From: Ptiloglossa arizonensis
Taxonomy: Eukaryota; Arthropoda; Insecta; Hymenoptera; Colletidae
Assembly (NCBI RefSeq): GCF_051014685.1
Contig: NW_027479693.1
Location: forward strand, 1 to 64,000
Direction: 5' to 3'
Length of the DNA stretch: 64,000 nucleotides
A program made the translations under genes and the position numbers. The notes beneath the pieces were generated by a model. That model was given only the letters and a program-made list of their open reading frames with translations. It ran no database searches and had not been told where the DNA came from. Below are positions 40,011 through 56,000 of the stretch, in pieces (the first letter of the stretch is position 1; every line of letters starts with the position of its first letter).

Positions 40011-42964
40011 ATGCGTTATACGTTATACGTTAGACGTTATACGGTATACGTTATACGTTATACGTTGTACGTTATACGTTATACGTTATACGTTATACGT
40101 TATACGTTATACGTTATACGTTATACGTTATACGTTATACGTTATACGTTATACGTTATACGTTATACGTTATACGTTATACGTTGTACGTTATACGTTA
40201 TACGTTATACGTTATACGTTATACGTCATAGGTTATACGTTATACGTTATTCTTTATGCGTTATACGTTATACGTTAGACGTTATACGGTATACGTTATA
40301 CGTTATACGTTATACGTTATACGTTATTCGTTATACGTTATACGTTATACGTTATACGTTATACGTTATACGTTATACGTTATACGTTATACGTTATACG
40401 TTATACGTTATACGTTATATGTTATACGTTATACGTTATACGTTATACGTTATACGTTATACGTTATACGTCATAGGTTATACGTTATACGTTATACGTT
40501 ATACGTTATACCCTATACGTCATATGTTATACGTTATACGTTATTCTTTATGCGTTATACGTTATACGACATACGTTATACGTTATACGGTATACGATAT
40601 ACGTTATGCGTTATACGTTTTACGTTATTCGTTATACGTTATACGTTATACGTTATACGTTATACGTTATACGTTATACGTTATACGTTATACGTTATAC
40701 GTTATACGTTATACGTTATACGTTATACGTTATACGTTATACGTTATACGTTATACGTCATACGTTATACGTTATACGTTATACGTTATACGTTATACGT
40801 TATACGTTATACGTTATACGTTATACGTTATACGTTATACGTTATACGTTATACGTTATACGTTATACGTTATACGTCATAGGTTATACGTTATACGTTA
40901 TTCTTTATGCGTTATACGTTATACGTTAGACGTTATACGGTATACGTTATACGTTATACGTTATACGTTATACGTTATACGTTATACGTTATACGTTATA
41001 CGTTATACGTTATACGTTATACGTTATACGTTATACGTTATACGTTATACGTTATACGTTATACGTTATACGTTATACGTTATACGTTATACGTTATACG
41101 TTATACGTCATACGTTATACGTTATACGTTGTACGTTATACGTAGTACGTTATACGTTGTACGTTATACGTTATACGTTGTACGTTATACGTTATACGTT
41201 ATACGTTATACGTTGTACGTTATACGTTATACGTTATACGTTATACGTTATACGTCATAGGTTATACGTTATACGTTATTCTTTATGCGTTATACGTTAT
41301 ACGACATACGTTATACGTTATACGGTATACGATATACGTTATGCGTTATACGTTTTACGTTATTCGTTATACGTTATACGTTATACGTTATACGTTATAC
41401 GTTATACGTTATACGTTATACGTTATACGTTATACGTTATACGTTATACGTTATACGTTATACGTTATACGTTATACGTTATACGTTATACGTTATACGT
41501 TATACGTTATACGTTATACGTTATACGTTATACGTTATACGTTATACGTAATACGTTATACGTTATACGTTATACGTTATACGTTATACGTTATACGTTA
41601 TACGTTATACGTTATACGTTATACGTTATACGTTATACGTTATACGTTGTACGTTATACGTTGTACGTTATACGTTATACGTTACACGTTATACGTTATA
41701 CGTCATACGTTATACGTTACACGTTATACGTTATACGTCATAGGTTATACGTTATACGTTATTCTTTATGCGTTATACGTTATACGTTAGACGTTATACG
41801 GTATACGTTATACGTTGTACGTTATACGTTATACGTTATACGTTATACGTTATACGTTATACGTTATACGTTATACGTTATACGTTATACGTTATACGTT
41901 ATACGTTATACGTTATACGTTATACGTTGTACGTTATACGTAGTACGTTATACGTTGTACGTTATACCTTATACGTTGTACGTTATACGTTATACGTTAT
42001 ACGTTATACGTTATACGTTGTACGTTATACGTTATACGTTATACGTTATACGTTATACGTTATACGTTATACGTTATACGTTATACGTTATACGTTATAC
42101 GTTATACGTTATACGTTATACGTTATACGTTATACGTTATACGTTATACGTTATACGTTATACGTTATACGTTATACGTTATACGTTATACGTTATACGT
42201 TATACGTTATACGTTATACGTTATACGTTATACGTTATACGTTATACGTTATACGTTACACGTTACACGTTATACGTTATACGTTATACGTTATACGTTA
42301 TACGTTATACGTTATACGCTATACGTTATACGTTATACGATATACGTTATACGTTATACGTTATACGTTATACGTTATACGTTATACGTTATACGTTATA
42401 CGTTATACGTTATACGTTATACGTTATACGTTATACGTTATACGTTATACGTCATACGTTATACGTTATACGTTATACGTTATACGTTATACGTTATACG
42501 TTATACGTTATACGTTATACGTTATACGTTATACGTTATACGTTATACGTTATACGTCATAGGTTATACGTTATACGTTATTCTTTATGCGTTATACGTT
42601 ATACGTTAGACGTTATACGGTATACGTTATACGTTATACGTTATACGTTATACGTTATACGTTATACGTTATACGTTATACGTTATACGTTATACGTTAT
42701 ACGTTATACGTTATACGTTATACGTTATACGTTATACGTTATACGTTATACGTTATACGTTATACGTTATACGTTATACGTAATACGTTATACGTTATAC
42801 GTTATACGTTATACGTTATACGTTATACGTTATACGTTATACGTTATACGTTATACGTTATACGTTATACGTTATACGTTGTACGTTATACGTTGTACGT
42901 TATACGTTATACGTTACACGTTATACGTTATACGTCATAGGTTATACGTTATACGTTATTCTTT
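40011..42964 (+). repeat. HOR unit of 2,954 bp, second copy
   Basis: D-D intervals 245, 651, 861, 819, 378 bp, adding to 2,954 bp (422 heptamers). It follows 36588-40010 directly. A third start (42965) follows it but soon diverges into an R-module block at 43332. Confidence 0.9.
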
Positions 42965-45900
42965 ATGCGTTATACGTTATACGTTAGACGTTATACGGTA
43001 TACGTTATACGTTATACGTTGTACGTTATACGTTATACGTTATACGTTATACGTTATACGTTATACGTTATACGTTATACGTTATACGTTATACGTTATA
43101 CGTTATACGTTATACGTTATACGTTATACGTTATACGTTATACGTTATACGTTATACGTTATACGTTATACGTTATACGTTATACGTTATACGTTATACG
43201 TTATACGTTATACGTTATACGTTATACGTTATACGTTATACGTTATACGTTATACGTTATACGTTATACGTTATACGTTATACGTTATACGTTATACGTT
43301 ATACGTTATACGTTATACGTTATACGTTATACGTTATTCGTTATACGTTCTTCGTTACACGTTATACGTTATACGTTACACGTTATTCGTAATACGTTAT
43401 ACGTGATACGTTATACGTTATACGTTATACGTTATACGTTATACGTTATACGTTATACGTTATACGTTATACGTTATACGTTACACGTTATACGTTATAC
43501 GTTTTACGTTATACGTTATACGTTATACGTTATACGTTATACGTTGTACGTTATACGTTGTACGTTATACGTTATACGTTATACGTTATACGTTATACGT
43601 TGTACGTTATACGTAGTACGTTATACGTTGTACGTTATACCTTATACGTTATACGTTATACGTTATACGTTATACGTTGTACGTTATACGTTATACGTTA
43701 TACGTTATACGTTATACGTTATACGTTATACGTTATACGTTATACGTTATACGTTATACGTTATACGTTATACGTTATACGTTATACGTTATACGTTATA
43801 CGTTATACGTTATACGTTATACGTTATACGTTATACGTTATACGTTATACGTTATACGTTATACGTTATACGTTATACGTTATACGTTATACGTTATACG
43901 TTATACGTTATACGTTATACGTTATACGTTATACGTTATACGTTATACGTTATACGTTATACGTCATAGGTTATACGTTATACGTTATACGTTATACGTT
44001 ATACCCTATACGTCATATGTTATACGTTATACGTTATACCCTATACGTCATATGTTATACGTTATACGTTATTCTTTATGCGTTATACGTTATACGACAT
44101 ACGTTATACGTTATACGGTATACGATATACGTTATGCGTTATACGTTTTACGTTATTCGTTATACGTTATACGTTATACGTTATACGTTATACGTTATAC
44201 GTTATACGTTATACGTTATACGTTATACGTTATACGTTATACGTTATACGTTATACGTTATACGTTATACGTTATACGTTATACGTTATACGTTATACGT
44301 TATACGTTATACGTTATACGTTATACGTTATACGTTATACGTTATACGTTATACGTTATACGTAATACGTTATACGTTATACGTTATACGTTATACGTTA
44401 TACGTTATACGTTATACGTTATACGTTATACGTTATACGTTATACGTTATACGTTATACGTTATACGTTATACGTTATACGTTATACGTTATACGTTATA
44501 CGTTATACGTTATACGTTATACGTTATACGTTATACGTTATACGTTATACGTAATACGTTATACGTTATACGTTATACGTTATACGTTATACGTTATACG
44601 TTATACGTTATACGTTATACGTTATACGTTATACGTTATACGTTATACGTTGTACGTTATACGTTGTACGTTATACGTTATACGTTACACGTTATACGTT
44701 ATACGTCATAGGTTATACGTTATACGTTATACGTTATACGTTATACGTTATACGTTATACGTTATACGTTATACGTTATACGTTATACGTTATACGTTAT
44801 ACGTTATACGTTATACGTTATACGTTATACGTTATACGTTATACGTTATACGTTATACGTCATACGTTATACGTTATACGTTATACGTTATACGTTATAC
44901 GTTATACGTTATACGTTATACGTTATACGTTATACGTTATACGTTATACGTTATACGTTATACGTTATACGTTATACGTCATAGGTTATACGTTATACGT
45001 TATTCTTTATGCGTTATACGTTATACGTTAGACGTTATACGGTATACGTTATACGTTATACGTTATACGTTATACGTTATACGTTATACGTTATACGTTA
45101 TACGTTATACGTTATACGTTATACGTTATACGTTATACGTTATACGTTATACGTTATACGTTATACGTTATACGTCATAGGTTATACGTTATGCGTTATA
45201 CGTTATACGTTATACCCTATACGTCATATGTTATACGTTATACGTTATTCTTTATGCGTTATACGTTATACGACATACGTTATACGTTATACGGTATACG
45301 ATATACGTTATGCGTTATACGTTTTACGTTATTCGTTATACGTTATACGTTATACGTTATACGTTATACGTTATACGTTATACGTTATACGTTATACGTT
45401 ATACGTTATACGTTATACGTTATACGTTATACGTTATACGTTATACGTTATACGTTATACGTTATACGTTATACGTTATACGTTATACGTTATACGTTAT
45501 ACGTTATACGTTATACGTTATACGTTATACGTTATACGTTATACGTTATACGTTATACGTTATACGTTATACGTTATACGTTATACGTTATACGTTATAC
45601 GTTATACGTTATACGTTATACGTTATACGTTATACGTTATACGTTATACGTTTTACGTTATTCGTTATACGTTCTTCGTTACACGTTATACGTTATACGT
45701 TACACGTTATTCGTAATACGTTATACGTGATACGTTATACGTTATACGTTATACGTTATACGTTATACGTTATACGTTATACGTTATACGTTATACGTTA
45801 CACGTTATACGTTATACGTTTTACGTTATACGTTATACGTTATACGTTATACGTTATACGTTGTACGTTATACGTTGTACGTTATACGTTATACGTTATA

Positions 45901-48140
45901 CGTTATACGTTATACGTTGTACGTTATACGTAGTACATTATACGTTGTACGTTATACCTTATACGTTGTACGTTATACGTTATACGTTATACGTTATACG
46001 TTATACGTTGTACGTTATACGTTAAACGTTATACGTTATACGTTATACGTTATACGTTATACGTTATACGTTATACGTTATACGTTATACGTTATACGTT
46101 ATACGTTATACGTTATACGTTATACGTTATACGTTATACGTTATACGTTATACGTTATACGTTATACGTTATACGTTATACGTTATACGTTATACGTTAT
46201 ACGTTATACGTTATACGTTATACGTTATACGTTATACGTTATACGTTATACGTTATACGTTATACGTTATACGTTATACGTTATACGTTATACGTTATAC
46301 GTTATACGTTATACGTTATACGTTATACGTTATACGTCATAGGTTATACGTTATACGTTATACGTTATACGTTATACCCTATACGTCATATGTTATACGT
46401 TATACGTTATTCTTTATGCGTTATACGTTATACGACATACGTTATACGTTATACGGTATACGATATACGTTATGCGTTATACGTTTTACGTTATTCGTTA
46501 TACGTTATACGTTATACGTTATACGTTATACGTTATACGTTATACGTTATACGTTATACGTTATACGTTATACGTTATACGTTATACGTTATACGTTATA
46601 CGTTATACGTTATACGTTATACGTTATACGTTATACGTTATACGTTATACGTTATACGTTATACGTTATACGTTATACGTTATGCGTAATACGTTATACG
46701 TTATACGTTATACGTTATACGTTATACGTTATACGTTATACGTTATACGTTATACGTTATACGTTATACGTTATACGTTATACGTTATACGTTATACGTT
46801 ATACGTTATACGTTATACGTTATACGTTATACGTTATACGTTATACGTTATACGTTATACGTTATACGTTATACGTAATACGTTATACGTTATACGTTAT
46901 ACGTTATACGTTATACGTTATACGTTATACGTTATACGTTATACGTTATTCTTTATGCGTTATACGTTATACGACATACGTTATACGTTATACGGTATAC
47001 GATATACGTTATGCGTTATACGTTTTACGTTATTCGTTATACGTTATACGTTATACGTTATACGTTATACGTTATACGTTATACGTTATACGTTATACGT
47101 TATACGTTATACGTTATACGTTATACGTTATACGTTATACGTTATACGTTATACGTTATACGTTATACGTTATACGTTATACGTTATACGTTATACGTTA
47201 TACGTTATACGTTATACGTTATACGTTATACGTTATACGTTATACGTTATACGTTATACGTTATACGTTATACGTTATACGTTATACGTTATACGTTATA
47301 CGTTATACGTTATACGTTATACGTTATACGTTATACGTTATACGTTATACGTTATACGTTATACGTTATACGTTATACGTTATACGTTATACGTTATACG
47401 TTATACGTTATACGTTATACGTTATACGTCATACGTTATACGTTATACGTTGTACGTTATACGTAGTACGTTATACGTTGTACGTTATACGTTATACGTT
47501 GTACGTTATACGTTATACGTTATACGTTATACGTTGTACGTTATACGTTATACGTTATACGTTATACGTTATACGTCATAGGTTATACGTTATACGTTAT
47601 TCTTTATGCGTTATACGTTATACGACATACGTTATACGTTATACGGTATACGATATACGTTATGCGTTATACGTTTTACGTTATTCGTTATACGTTATAC
47701 GTTATACGTTATACGTTATACGTTATACATTATACGTTATACGTTATACGTTATACGTTATACGTTATACGTTATACGTTATACGTTATACGTTATACGT
47801 TATACGTTATACGTTATACGTTATACGTTATACGTTATACGTTATACGTTATACGTTATACGTTATACGTTATACGTTATACGTAATACGTTATACGTTA
47901 TACGTTATACGTTATACGTTATACGTTATACGTTATACGTTATACGTTATACGTTATACGTTATACGTTATACGTTGTACGTTATACGTTGTACGTTATA
48001 CGTTATACGTTACACGTTATACGTTATACGTCATAGGTTATACGTTATACGTTATTCTTTATGCGTTATACGTTATACGTTAGACGTTATACGGTATACG
48101 TTATACGTTATACGTTGTACGTTATACGTTATACGTTATA

Positions 48141-48145
48141 CGTTA
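48141..48145 (+). other. Register shift: 5-bp unit (cgtta)
   Basis: Loss of ta, phase -2. It shortens the D-to-J distance here to 222 bp, against 224 bp in the related blocks at 52044 and 56328. Confidence 0.9.
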
Positions 48146-48390
48146 CGTTATACGTTATACGTTATACGTTATACGTTATACGTTATACGTTATACGTTAT
48201 ACGTTATACGTTATACGTTATACGTTATACGTTATACGTTATACCCTATACGTCATATGTTATACGTTATACGTTATTCTTTATGCGTTATACGTTATAC
48301 GACATACGTTATACGTTATACGGTATACGATATACGTTATGCGTTATACGTTTTACGTTATTCGTTATACGTTATACGTTATACGTTATA

Positions 48391-48399
48391 CGTTATCTA
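48391..48399 (+). other. Register shift: 9-bp unit (cgttatcta)
   Basis: Gain of 2 bp about 250 bp after the loss at 48141, restoring the original phase. It is not seen in related blocks. Confidence 0.88.
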
Positions 48400-49435
48400 C
48401 GTTATACGTTATACGTTATACGTTATACGTTATACGTTATACGTTATACGTTATACGTTATACGTTATACGTTATACGTTATACGTTATACGTTATACGT
48501 TATACGTTATACGTTATACGTTATACGTTATACGTTATACGTTATACGTTATACGTAATACGATATACGTTATACGTTATACGTTATACGTTATACGTTA
48601 TACGTTATACGTTATACGTTATACGTTATACGTTATACGTTATACGTTATACGTTATACGTTATACGTTATACGTTATACGTTATACGTTATACGTTATA
48701 CGTTATACGTTATACGTTATACGTTATACGTAATACGTTATACGTTATACGTTATACGTTATACGTTATACGTTATACGTTATACGTTATACGTTATACG
48801 TTATACGTTATACGTTATACGTTATACGTTGTACGTTATACGTTGTACGTTATACGTTATACGTTACACGTTATACGTTATACGTTATACGTTATACGTT
48901 ATACGTTATACGTTATACGTTATACGTTATACGTTATACGTCATAGGTTATACGTTACACGTTATACGTTATACGTTATACGTTATACGTTATACGTTAT
49001 ACGTTATACGTTATACGTTATACGTTATACGTTATACGTTATACGTTATACGTTATACGTCATAGGTTATACGTTATACGTTATTCTTTATGCGTTATAC
49101 GTTATACGTTAGACGTTATACGTTATACGTTATACCCTATACGTCATATGTTATACGTTATACGTTATTCTTTATGCGTTATACGTTATACGACATACGT
49201 TATACGTTATACGGTATACGATATACGTTATGCGTTATACGTTTTACGTTATTCGTTATACGTTATACGTTATACGTTATACGTTATACGTTATACGTTA
49301 TACGTTATACGTTATACGTTATACGTTATACGTTATACGTTATACGTTATACGTTATACGTTATACGTTATACGTTATACGTTATACGTTATACGTTATA
49401 CGTTATACGTTATACGTTATACGTTATACGTTATG

Positions 49436-51713
49436 CGTAATACGTTATACGTTATACGTTATACGTTATACGTTATACGTTATACGTTATACGTTATACG
49501 TTATACGTTATACGTTATACGTTATACGTTATACGTTATACGTTATACGTTATACGTTATACGTTATACGTTATACGTTATACGTTATACGTTATACGTT
49601 ATACGTTATACGTTATACGTTATACGTTATACGTAATACGTTATACGTTATACGTTATACGTTATACGTTATACGTTATACGTTATACGTTATACGTTAT
49701 ACGTTATTCTTTATGCGTTATACGTTATACGACATACGTTATACGTTATACGGTATACGATATACGTTATGCGTTATACGTTTTACGTTATTCGTTATAC
49801 GTTATACGTTATACGTTATACGTTATACGTTATACGTTATACGTTATACGTTATACGTTATACGTTATACGTTATACGTTATACGTTATACGTTATACGT
49901 TATACGTTATACGTTATACGTTATACGTTATACGTTATACGTTATACGTTATACGTTATACGTTATACGTTATACGTTATACGTTATACGTTATACGTTA
50001 TACGTTATACGTTATACGTTATACGTTATACGTTATACGTTATACGTTATACGTTATACGTTATACGTTATACGTTATACGTTATACGTTATACGTTATA
50101 CGTTATACGTTATACGTTATACGTTATACGTTATACGTTATACGTTATACGTTATACGTTATACGTCATACGTTATACGTTATACGTTGTACGTTATACG
50201 TAGTACGTTATACGTTGTACGTTATACGTTATACGTTGTACGTTATACGTTATACGTTATACGTTATACGTTGTACGTTATACGTTATACGTTATACGTT
50301 ATACGTTATACGTCATAGGTTATACGTTATACGTTATTCTTTATGCGTTATACGTTATACGACATACGTTATACGTTATACGGTATACGATATACGTTAT
50401 GCGTTATACGTTTTACGTTATTCGTTATACGTTATACGTTATACGTTATACGTTATACGTTATACATTATACGTTATACGTTATACGTTATACGTTATAC
50501 GTTATACGTTATACGTTATACGTTATACGTTATACGTTATACGTTATACGTTATACGTTATACGTTATACGTTATACGTTATACGTTATACGTTATACGT
50601 TATACGTTATACGTTATACGTTATACGTTATACGTTATACGTTATACGTTATACGTTATACGTTATACGTTATACGTTATGCGTAATACGTTATACGTTA
50701 TACGTTATACGTTATACGTTATACGTTATACGTTATAGGTTATACGTTATACGTTATACGTTATACGTTATACGTTATACGTTATACGTTATACGTTATA
50801 CGTTATACGTTATACGTTATACGTTATACGTTATACGTTATACGTTATACGTTATACGTTATACGTTATACGTTATACGTAATACGTTATACGTTATACG
50901 TTATACGTTATACGTTATACGTTATACGTTATACGTTATACGTTATACGTTATTCTTTATGCGTTATACGTTATACGACATACGTTATACGTTATACGGT
51001 ATACGATATACGTTATGCGTTATACGTTTTACGTTATTCGTTATACGTTATACGTTATACGTTATACGTTATACGTTATACGTTATACGTTATACGTTAT
51101 ACGTTATACGTTATACGTTATACGTTATACGTTATACGTTATACGTTATACGTTATACGTTATACGTTATACGTTATACGTTATACGTTATACGTTATAC
51201 GTTATACGTTATACGTTATACGTTATACGTTATACGTTATACGTTATACGTTATACGTTATACGTTATACGTTATACGTTATACGTTATACGTTATACGT
51301 TATACGTTATACGTTATACGTTATACGTTATACGTTATACGTTATACGTTATACGTTATACGTTATACGTTATACGTTATACGTTATACGTTATACGTTA
51401 TACGTTATACGTCATACGTTATACGTTATACGTTGTACGTTATACGTAGTACGTTATACGTTGTACGTTATACGTTATACGTTGTACGTTATACGTTATA
51501 CGTTATACGTTATACGTTGTACGTTATACGTTATACGTTATACGTTATACGTTATACGTCATAGGTTATACGTTATACGTTATTCTTTATGCGTTATACG
51601 TTATACGACATACGTTATACGTTATACGGTATACGATATACGTTATGCGTTATACGTTTTACGTTATTCGTTATACGTTATACGTTATACGTTATACGTT
51701 ATACGTTATACAT
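49436..51713 (+). repeat. 1,246-bp tandem HOR (two copies)
   Basis: cgttatg-cgtaata (C at 49436 and 50682), cgtaata (49634 and 50880), J (50343 and 51589) and cattata (50466 and 51712) are each 1,246 bp, 178 units, apart. One difference seen is ggttata at about 50738, only in the second copy. Confidence 0.87.
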
Positions 51714-52047
51714 TATACGTTATACGTTATACGTTATACGTTATACGTTATACGTTATACGTTATACGTTATACGTTATACGTTATACGTTATACGTTAT
51801 ACGTTATACGTTATACGTTATACGTTATACGTTATACGTTATACGTTATACGTTATACGTAATACGTTATACGTTATACGTTATACGTTATACGTTATAC
51901 GTTATACGTTATACGTTATACGTTATACGTTATACGTTATACGTTATACGTTATACGTTGTACGTTATACGTTGTACGTTATACGTTATACGTTACACGT
52001 TATACGTTATACGTCATAGGTTATACGTTATACGTTATTCTTTATGC
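51589..52047 (+). repeat. J-to-D block with fixed 455-bp spacing
   Basis: The ATGs of J and D lie exactly 455 bp (65 units) apart here and at 47606/48061, 53094/53549, 55873/56328, 58267/58722 and 62985/63440. In the older-looking copies at 33704, 37862 and 41285 the distance is 483 bp. A further J usually follows D after 224 bp (52268, 56552, 63664). Confidence 0.87.
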
Positions 52048-52917
52048 GTTATACGTTATACGTTAGACGTTATACGGTATACGTTATACGTTATACGTTG
52101 TACGTTATACGTTATACGTTATACGTTATACGTTATACGTTATACGTTATACGTTATACGTTATACGTTATACGTTATACGTTATACGTTATACGTTATA
52201 CGTTATACGTTATACGTTATACGTTATACCCTATACGTCATATGTTATACGATATACGTTATTCTTTATGCGTTATACGTTATACGACATACGTTATACG
52301 TTATACGGTATACGATATACGTTATGCGTTATACGTTTTACGTTATTCGTTATACGTTATACGTTATACGTTATACGTTATACGTTATACGTTATACGTT
52401 ATACGTTATACGTTATACGTTATACGTTATACGTTATACGTTATACGTTATACGTTATACGTTATACGTTATACGTTATACGTTATACGTTATACGTTAT
52501 ACGTTATACGTTATACGTTATACGTTATACGTTATACGTAATACGTTATACGTTATACGTTATACGTTATACGTTATACGTTATACGTTATACGTTATAC
52601 GTTATACGTTATACGTTATACGTTATACGTTATACGTTATACGTTATACGTTATACGTTATACGTTATACGTTATACGTTATACGTTATACGTTATACGT
52701 TATACGTTATACGTTATACGTTATACGTTATACGTTATACGTTATACGTTATACGTTATACGTTATACGTTATACGTTATACGTTATACGTTATACGTTA
52801 TACGTTATACGTTATACGTTATACGTTATACGTTATACGTTATACGTTATACGTTATACGTTATACGTTATACGTTATACGTTATACGTTATACGTTATA
52901 CGTTATACGTTATACGT

Positions 52918-55900
52918 CATACGTTATACGTTATACGTTGTACGTTATACGTAGTACGTTATACGTTGTACGTTATACGTTATACGTTGTACGTTATACG
53001 TTATACGTTATACGTTATACGTTGTACGTTATACGTTATACGTTATACGTTATACGTTATACGTCATAGGTTATACGTTATACGTTATTCTTTATGCGTT
53101 ATACGTTATACGACATACGTTATACGTTATACGGTATACGATATACGTTATGCGTTATACGTTTTACGTTATTCGTTATACGTTATACGTTATACGTTAT
53201 ACGTTATACGTTATACATTATACGTTATACGTTATACGTTATACGTTATACGTTATACGTTATACGTTATACGTTATACGTTATACGTTATACGTTATAC
53301 GTTATACGTTATACGTTATACGTTATACGTTATACGTTATACGTTATACGTTATACGTTATACGTAATACGTTATACGTTATACGTTATACGTTATACGT
53401 TATACGTTATACGTTATACGTTATACGTTATACGTTATACGTTATACGTTATACGTTATACGTTGTACGTTATACGTTGTACGTTATACGTTATACGTTA
53501 CACGTTATACGTTATACGTCATAGGTTATACGTTATACGTTATTCTTTATGCGTTATACGTTATACGTTAGACGTTATACGGTATACGTTATACGTTATA
53601 CGTTGTACGTTATACGTTATACGTTATACGTTATACGTTATACGTTATACGTTATACGTTATACGTTATACGTTATACGTTATACGATATACGTTATACG
53701 TTATACGTTATACGTTATACGTTATACGTTATACGTTATACCCTATACGTCATATGTTATACGTTATACGTTATTCTTTATGCGTTATACGTTATACGAC
53801 ATACGTTATACGTTATACGGTATACGATATACGTTATGCGTTATACGTTTTACGTTATTCGTTATACGTTATACGTTATACGTTATACGTTATACGTTAT
53901 ACGTTATACGTTATACGTTATACGTTATACGTTATACGTTATACGTTATACGTTATACGTTATACGTTATACGTTATACGTTATACGTTATACGTTATAC
54001 GTTATACGTTATACGTTATACGTTATACGTTATACGTTATACGTTATACGTAATACGATATACGTTATACGTTATACGTTATACGTTATACGTTATACGT
54101 TATACGTTATACGTTATACGTTATACGTTATACGTTATACGTTATACGTTATACGTTATACGTTATACGTTATACGTTATACGTTATACGTTATACGTTA
54201 TACGTTATACGTTATACGTAATACGTTATACGTTATACGTTATACGTTATACGTTATACGTTATACGTTATACGTTATACGTTATACGTTATACGTTATA
54301 CGTTATACGTTATACGTTGTACGTTATACGTTGTACGTTATACGTTATACGTTACACGTTATACGTTATACGTTATACGTTATACGTTATACGTTATACG
54401 TTATACGTTATACGTTATACGTTATACATTATACGTTATACGTTATACGTTATACGTCATAGGTTATACGTTACACGTTATACGTTATACGTTATACGTT
54501 ATACGTTATACGTTATACGTTATACGTTATACGTTATACGTTATACGTTATACGTTATACGTTATACGTTATACGTCATAGGTTATACGTTATACGTTAT
54601 TCTTTATGCGTTATACGTTATACGTTAGACGTTATACGTTATACGTTATACCCTATACGTCATATGTTATACGTTATACGTTATTCTTTATGCGTTATAC
54701 GTTATACGACATACGTTATACGTTATACGGTATACGATATACGTTATGCGTTATACGTTTTACGTTATTCGTTATACGTTATACGTTATACGTTATACGT
54801 TATACGTTATACGTTATACGTTATACGTTATACGTTATACGTTATACGTTATACGTTATACGTTATACGTTATACGTTATACGTTATACGTTATACGTTA
54901 TACGTTATACGTTATACGTTATACGTTATACGTTATACGTTATACGTTATGCGTAATACGTTATACGTTATACGTTATACGTTATACGTTATACGTTATA
55001 CGTTATACGTTATACGTTATACGTTATACGTTATACGTTATACGTTATACGTTATACGTTATACGTTATACGTTATACGTTATACGTTATACGTTATACG
55101 TTATACGTTATACGTTATACGTTATACGTTATACGTTATACGTTATACGTAATACGTTATACGTTATACGTTATACGTATTACGTTATACGTTATACGTT
55201 ATACGTTATACGTTATACGTTATTCTTTATGCGTTATACGTTATACGACATACGTTATACGTTATACGGTATACGATATACGTTATGCGTTATACGTTTT
55301 ACGTTATTCGTTATACGTTATACGTTATACGTTATACGTTATACGTTATACGTTATACGTTATACGTTATACGTTATACGTTATACGTTATACGTTATAC
55401 GTTATACGTTATACGTTATACGTTATACGTTATACGTTATACGTTATACGTTATACGTTATACGTTATACGTTATACGTTATACGTTATACGTTATACGT
55501 TATACGTTATACGTTATACGTTATACGTTATACGTTATACGTTATACGTTATACGTTATACGTTATACGTTATACGTTATACGTTATACGTTATACGTTA
55601 TACGTTATACGTTATACGTTATACGTTATACGTTATACGTTATACGTTATACGTTATACGTTATACGTTATACGTTATACGTTATACGTTATACGTCGTA
55701 CGTTATACGTTATACGTTGTACGTTATACGTAGTACGTTATACGTTGTACGTTATACGTTATACGTTGTACGTTATACGTTATACGTTATACGTTATACG
55801 TTGTACGTTATACGTTATACGTTATACGTTATACGTTATACGTCATAGGTTATACGTTATACGTTATTCTTTATGCGTTATACGTTATACGACATACGTT

Positions 55901-56000
55901 ATACGTTATACGGTATACGATATACGTTATGCGTTATACGTTTTACGTTATTCGTTATACGTTATACGTTATACGTTATACGTTATACGTTATACATTAT
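52918..56000 (+). repeat. About 3-kb HOR block repeated at 5.5 kb (copy 2)
   Basis: Second copy of 47430-50470. The variant cgtcgta near 55697 stands where copy 1 has cgtcata, a private change. The adjoining block 51589-52540 recurs at 55873-56825 (offset 4,284), so the region is a mosaic of partial copies and not a simple tandem pair. Confidence 0.85.

Larger units (their letters stand above)
47430..50470 (+). repeat. About 3-kb HOR block repeated at 5.5 kb (copy 1)
   Basis: Matches 52918-56000. Anchors: 47430 to 52918, 47606 to 53094 and 48061 to 53549 (all 5,488); 48942 to 54458, 49090 to 54606 and 49769 to 55285 (5,516); 50343 to 55873 (5,530). The steps of 28 and 14 bp are whole units. 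The register shifts at 48141 and 48391 are private to this copy. Confidence 0.86.

Noticed and set aside
36588..43406. Open frames of 1,006 and 1,131 codons
   Set aside because: Same repeat artefact; their length only reflects the absence of the few stop-making variants in that frame of the HOR.
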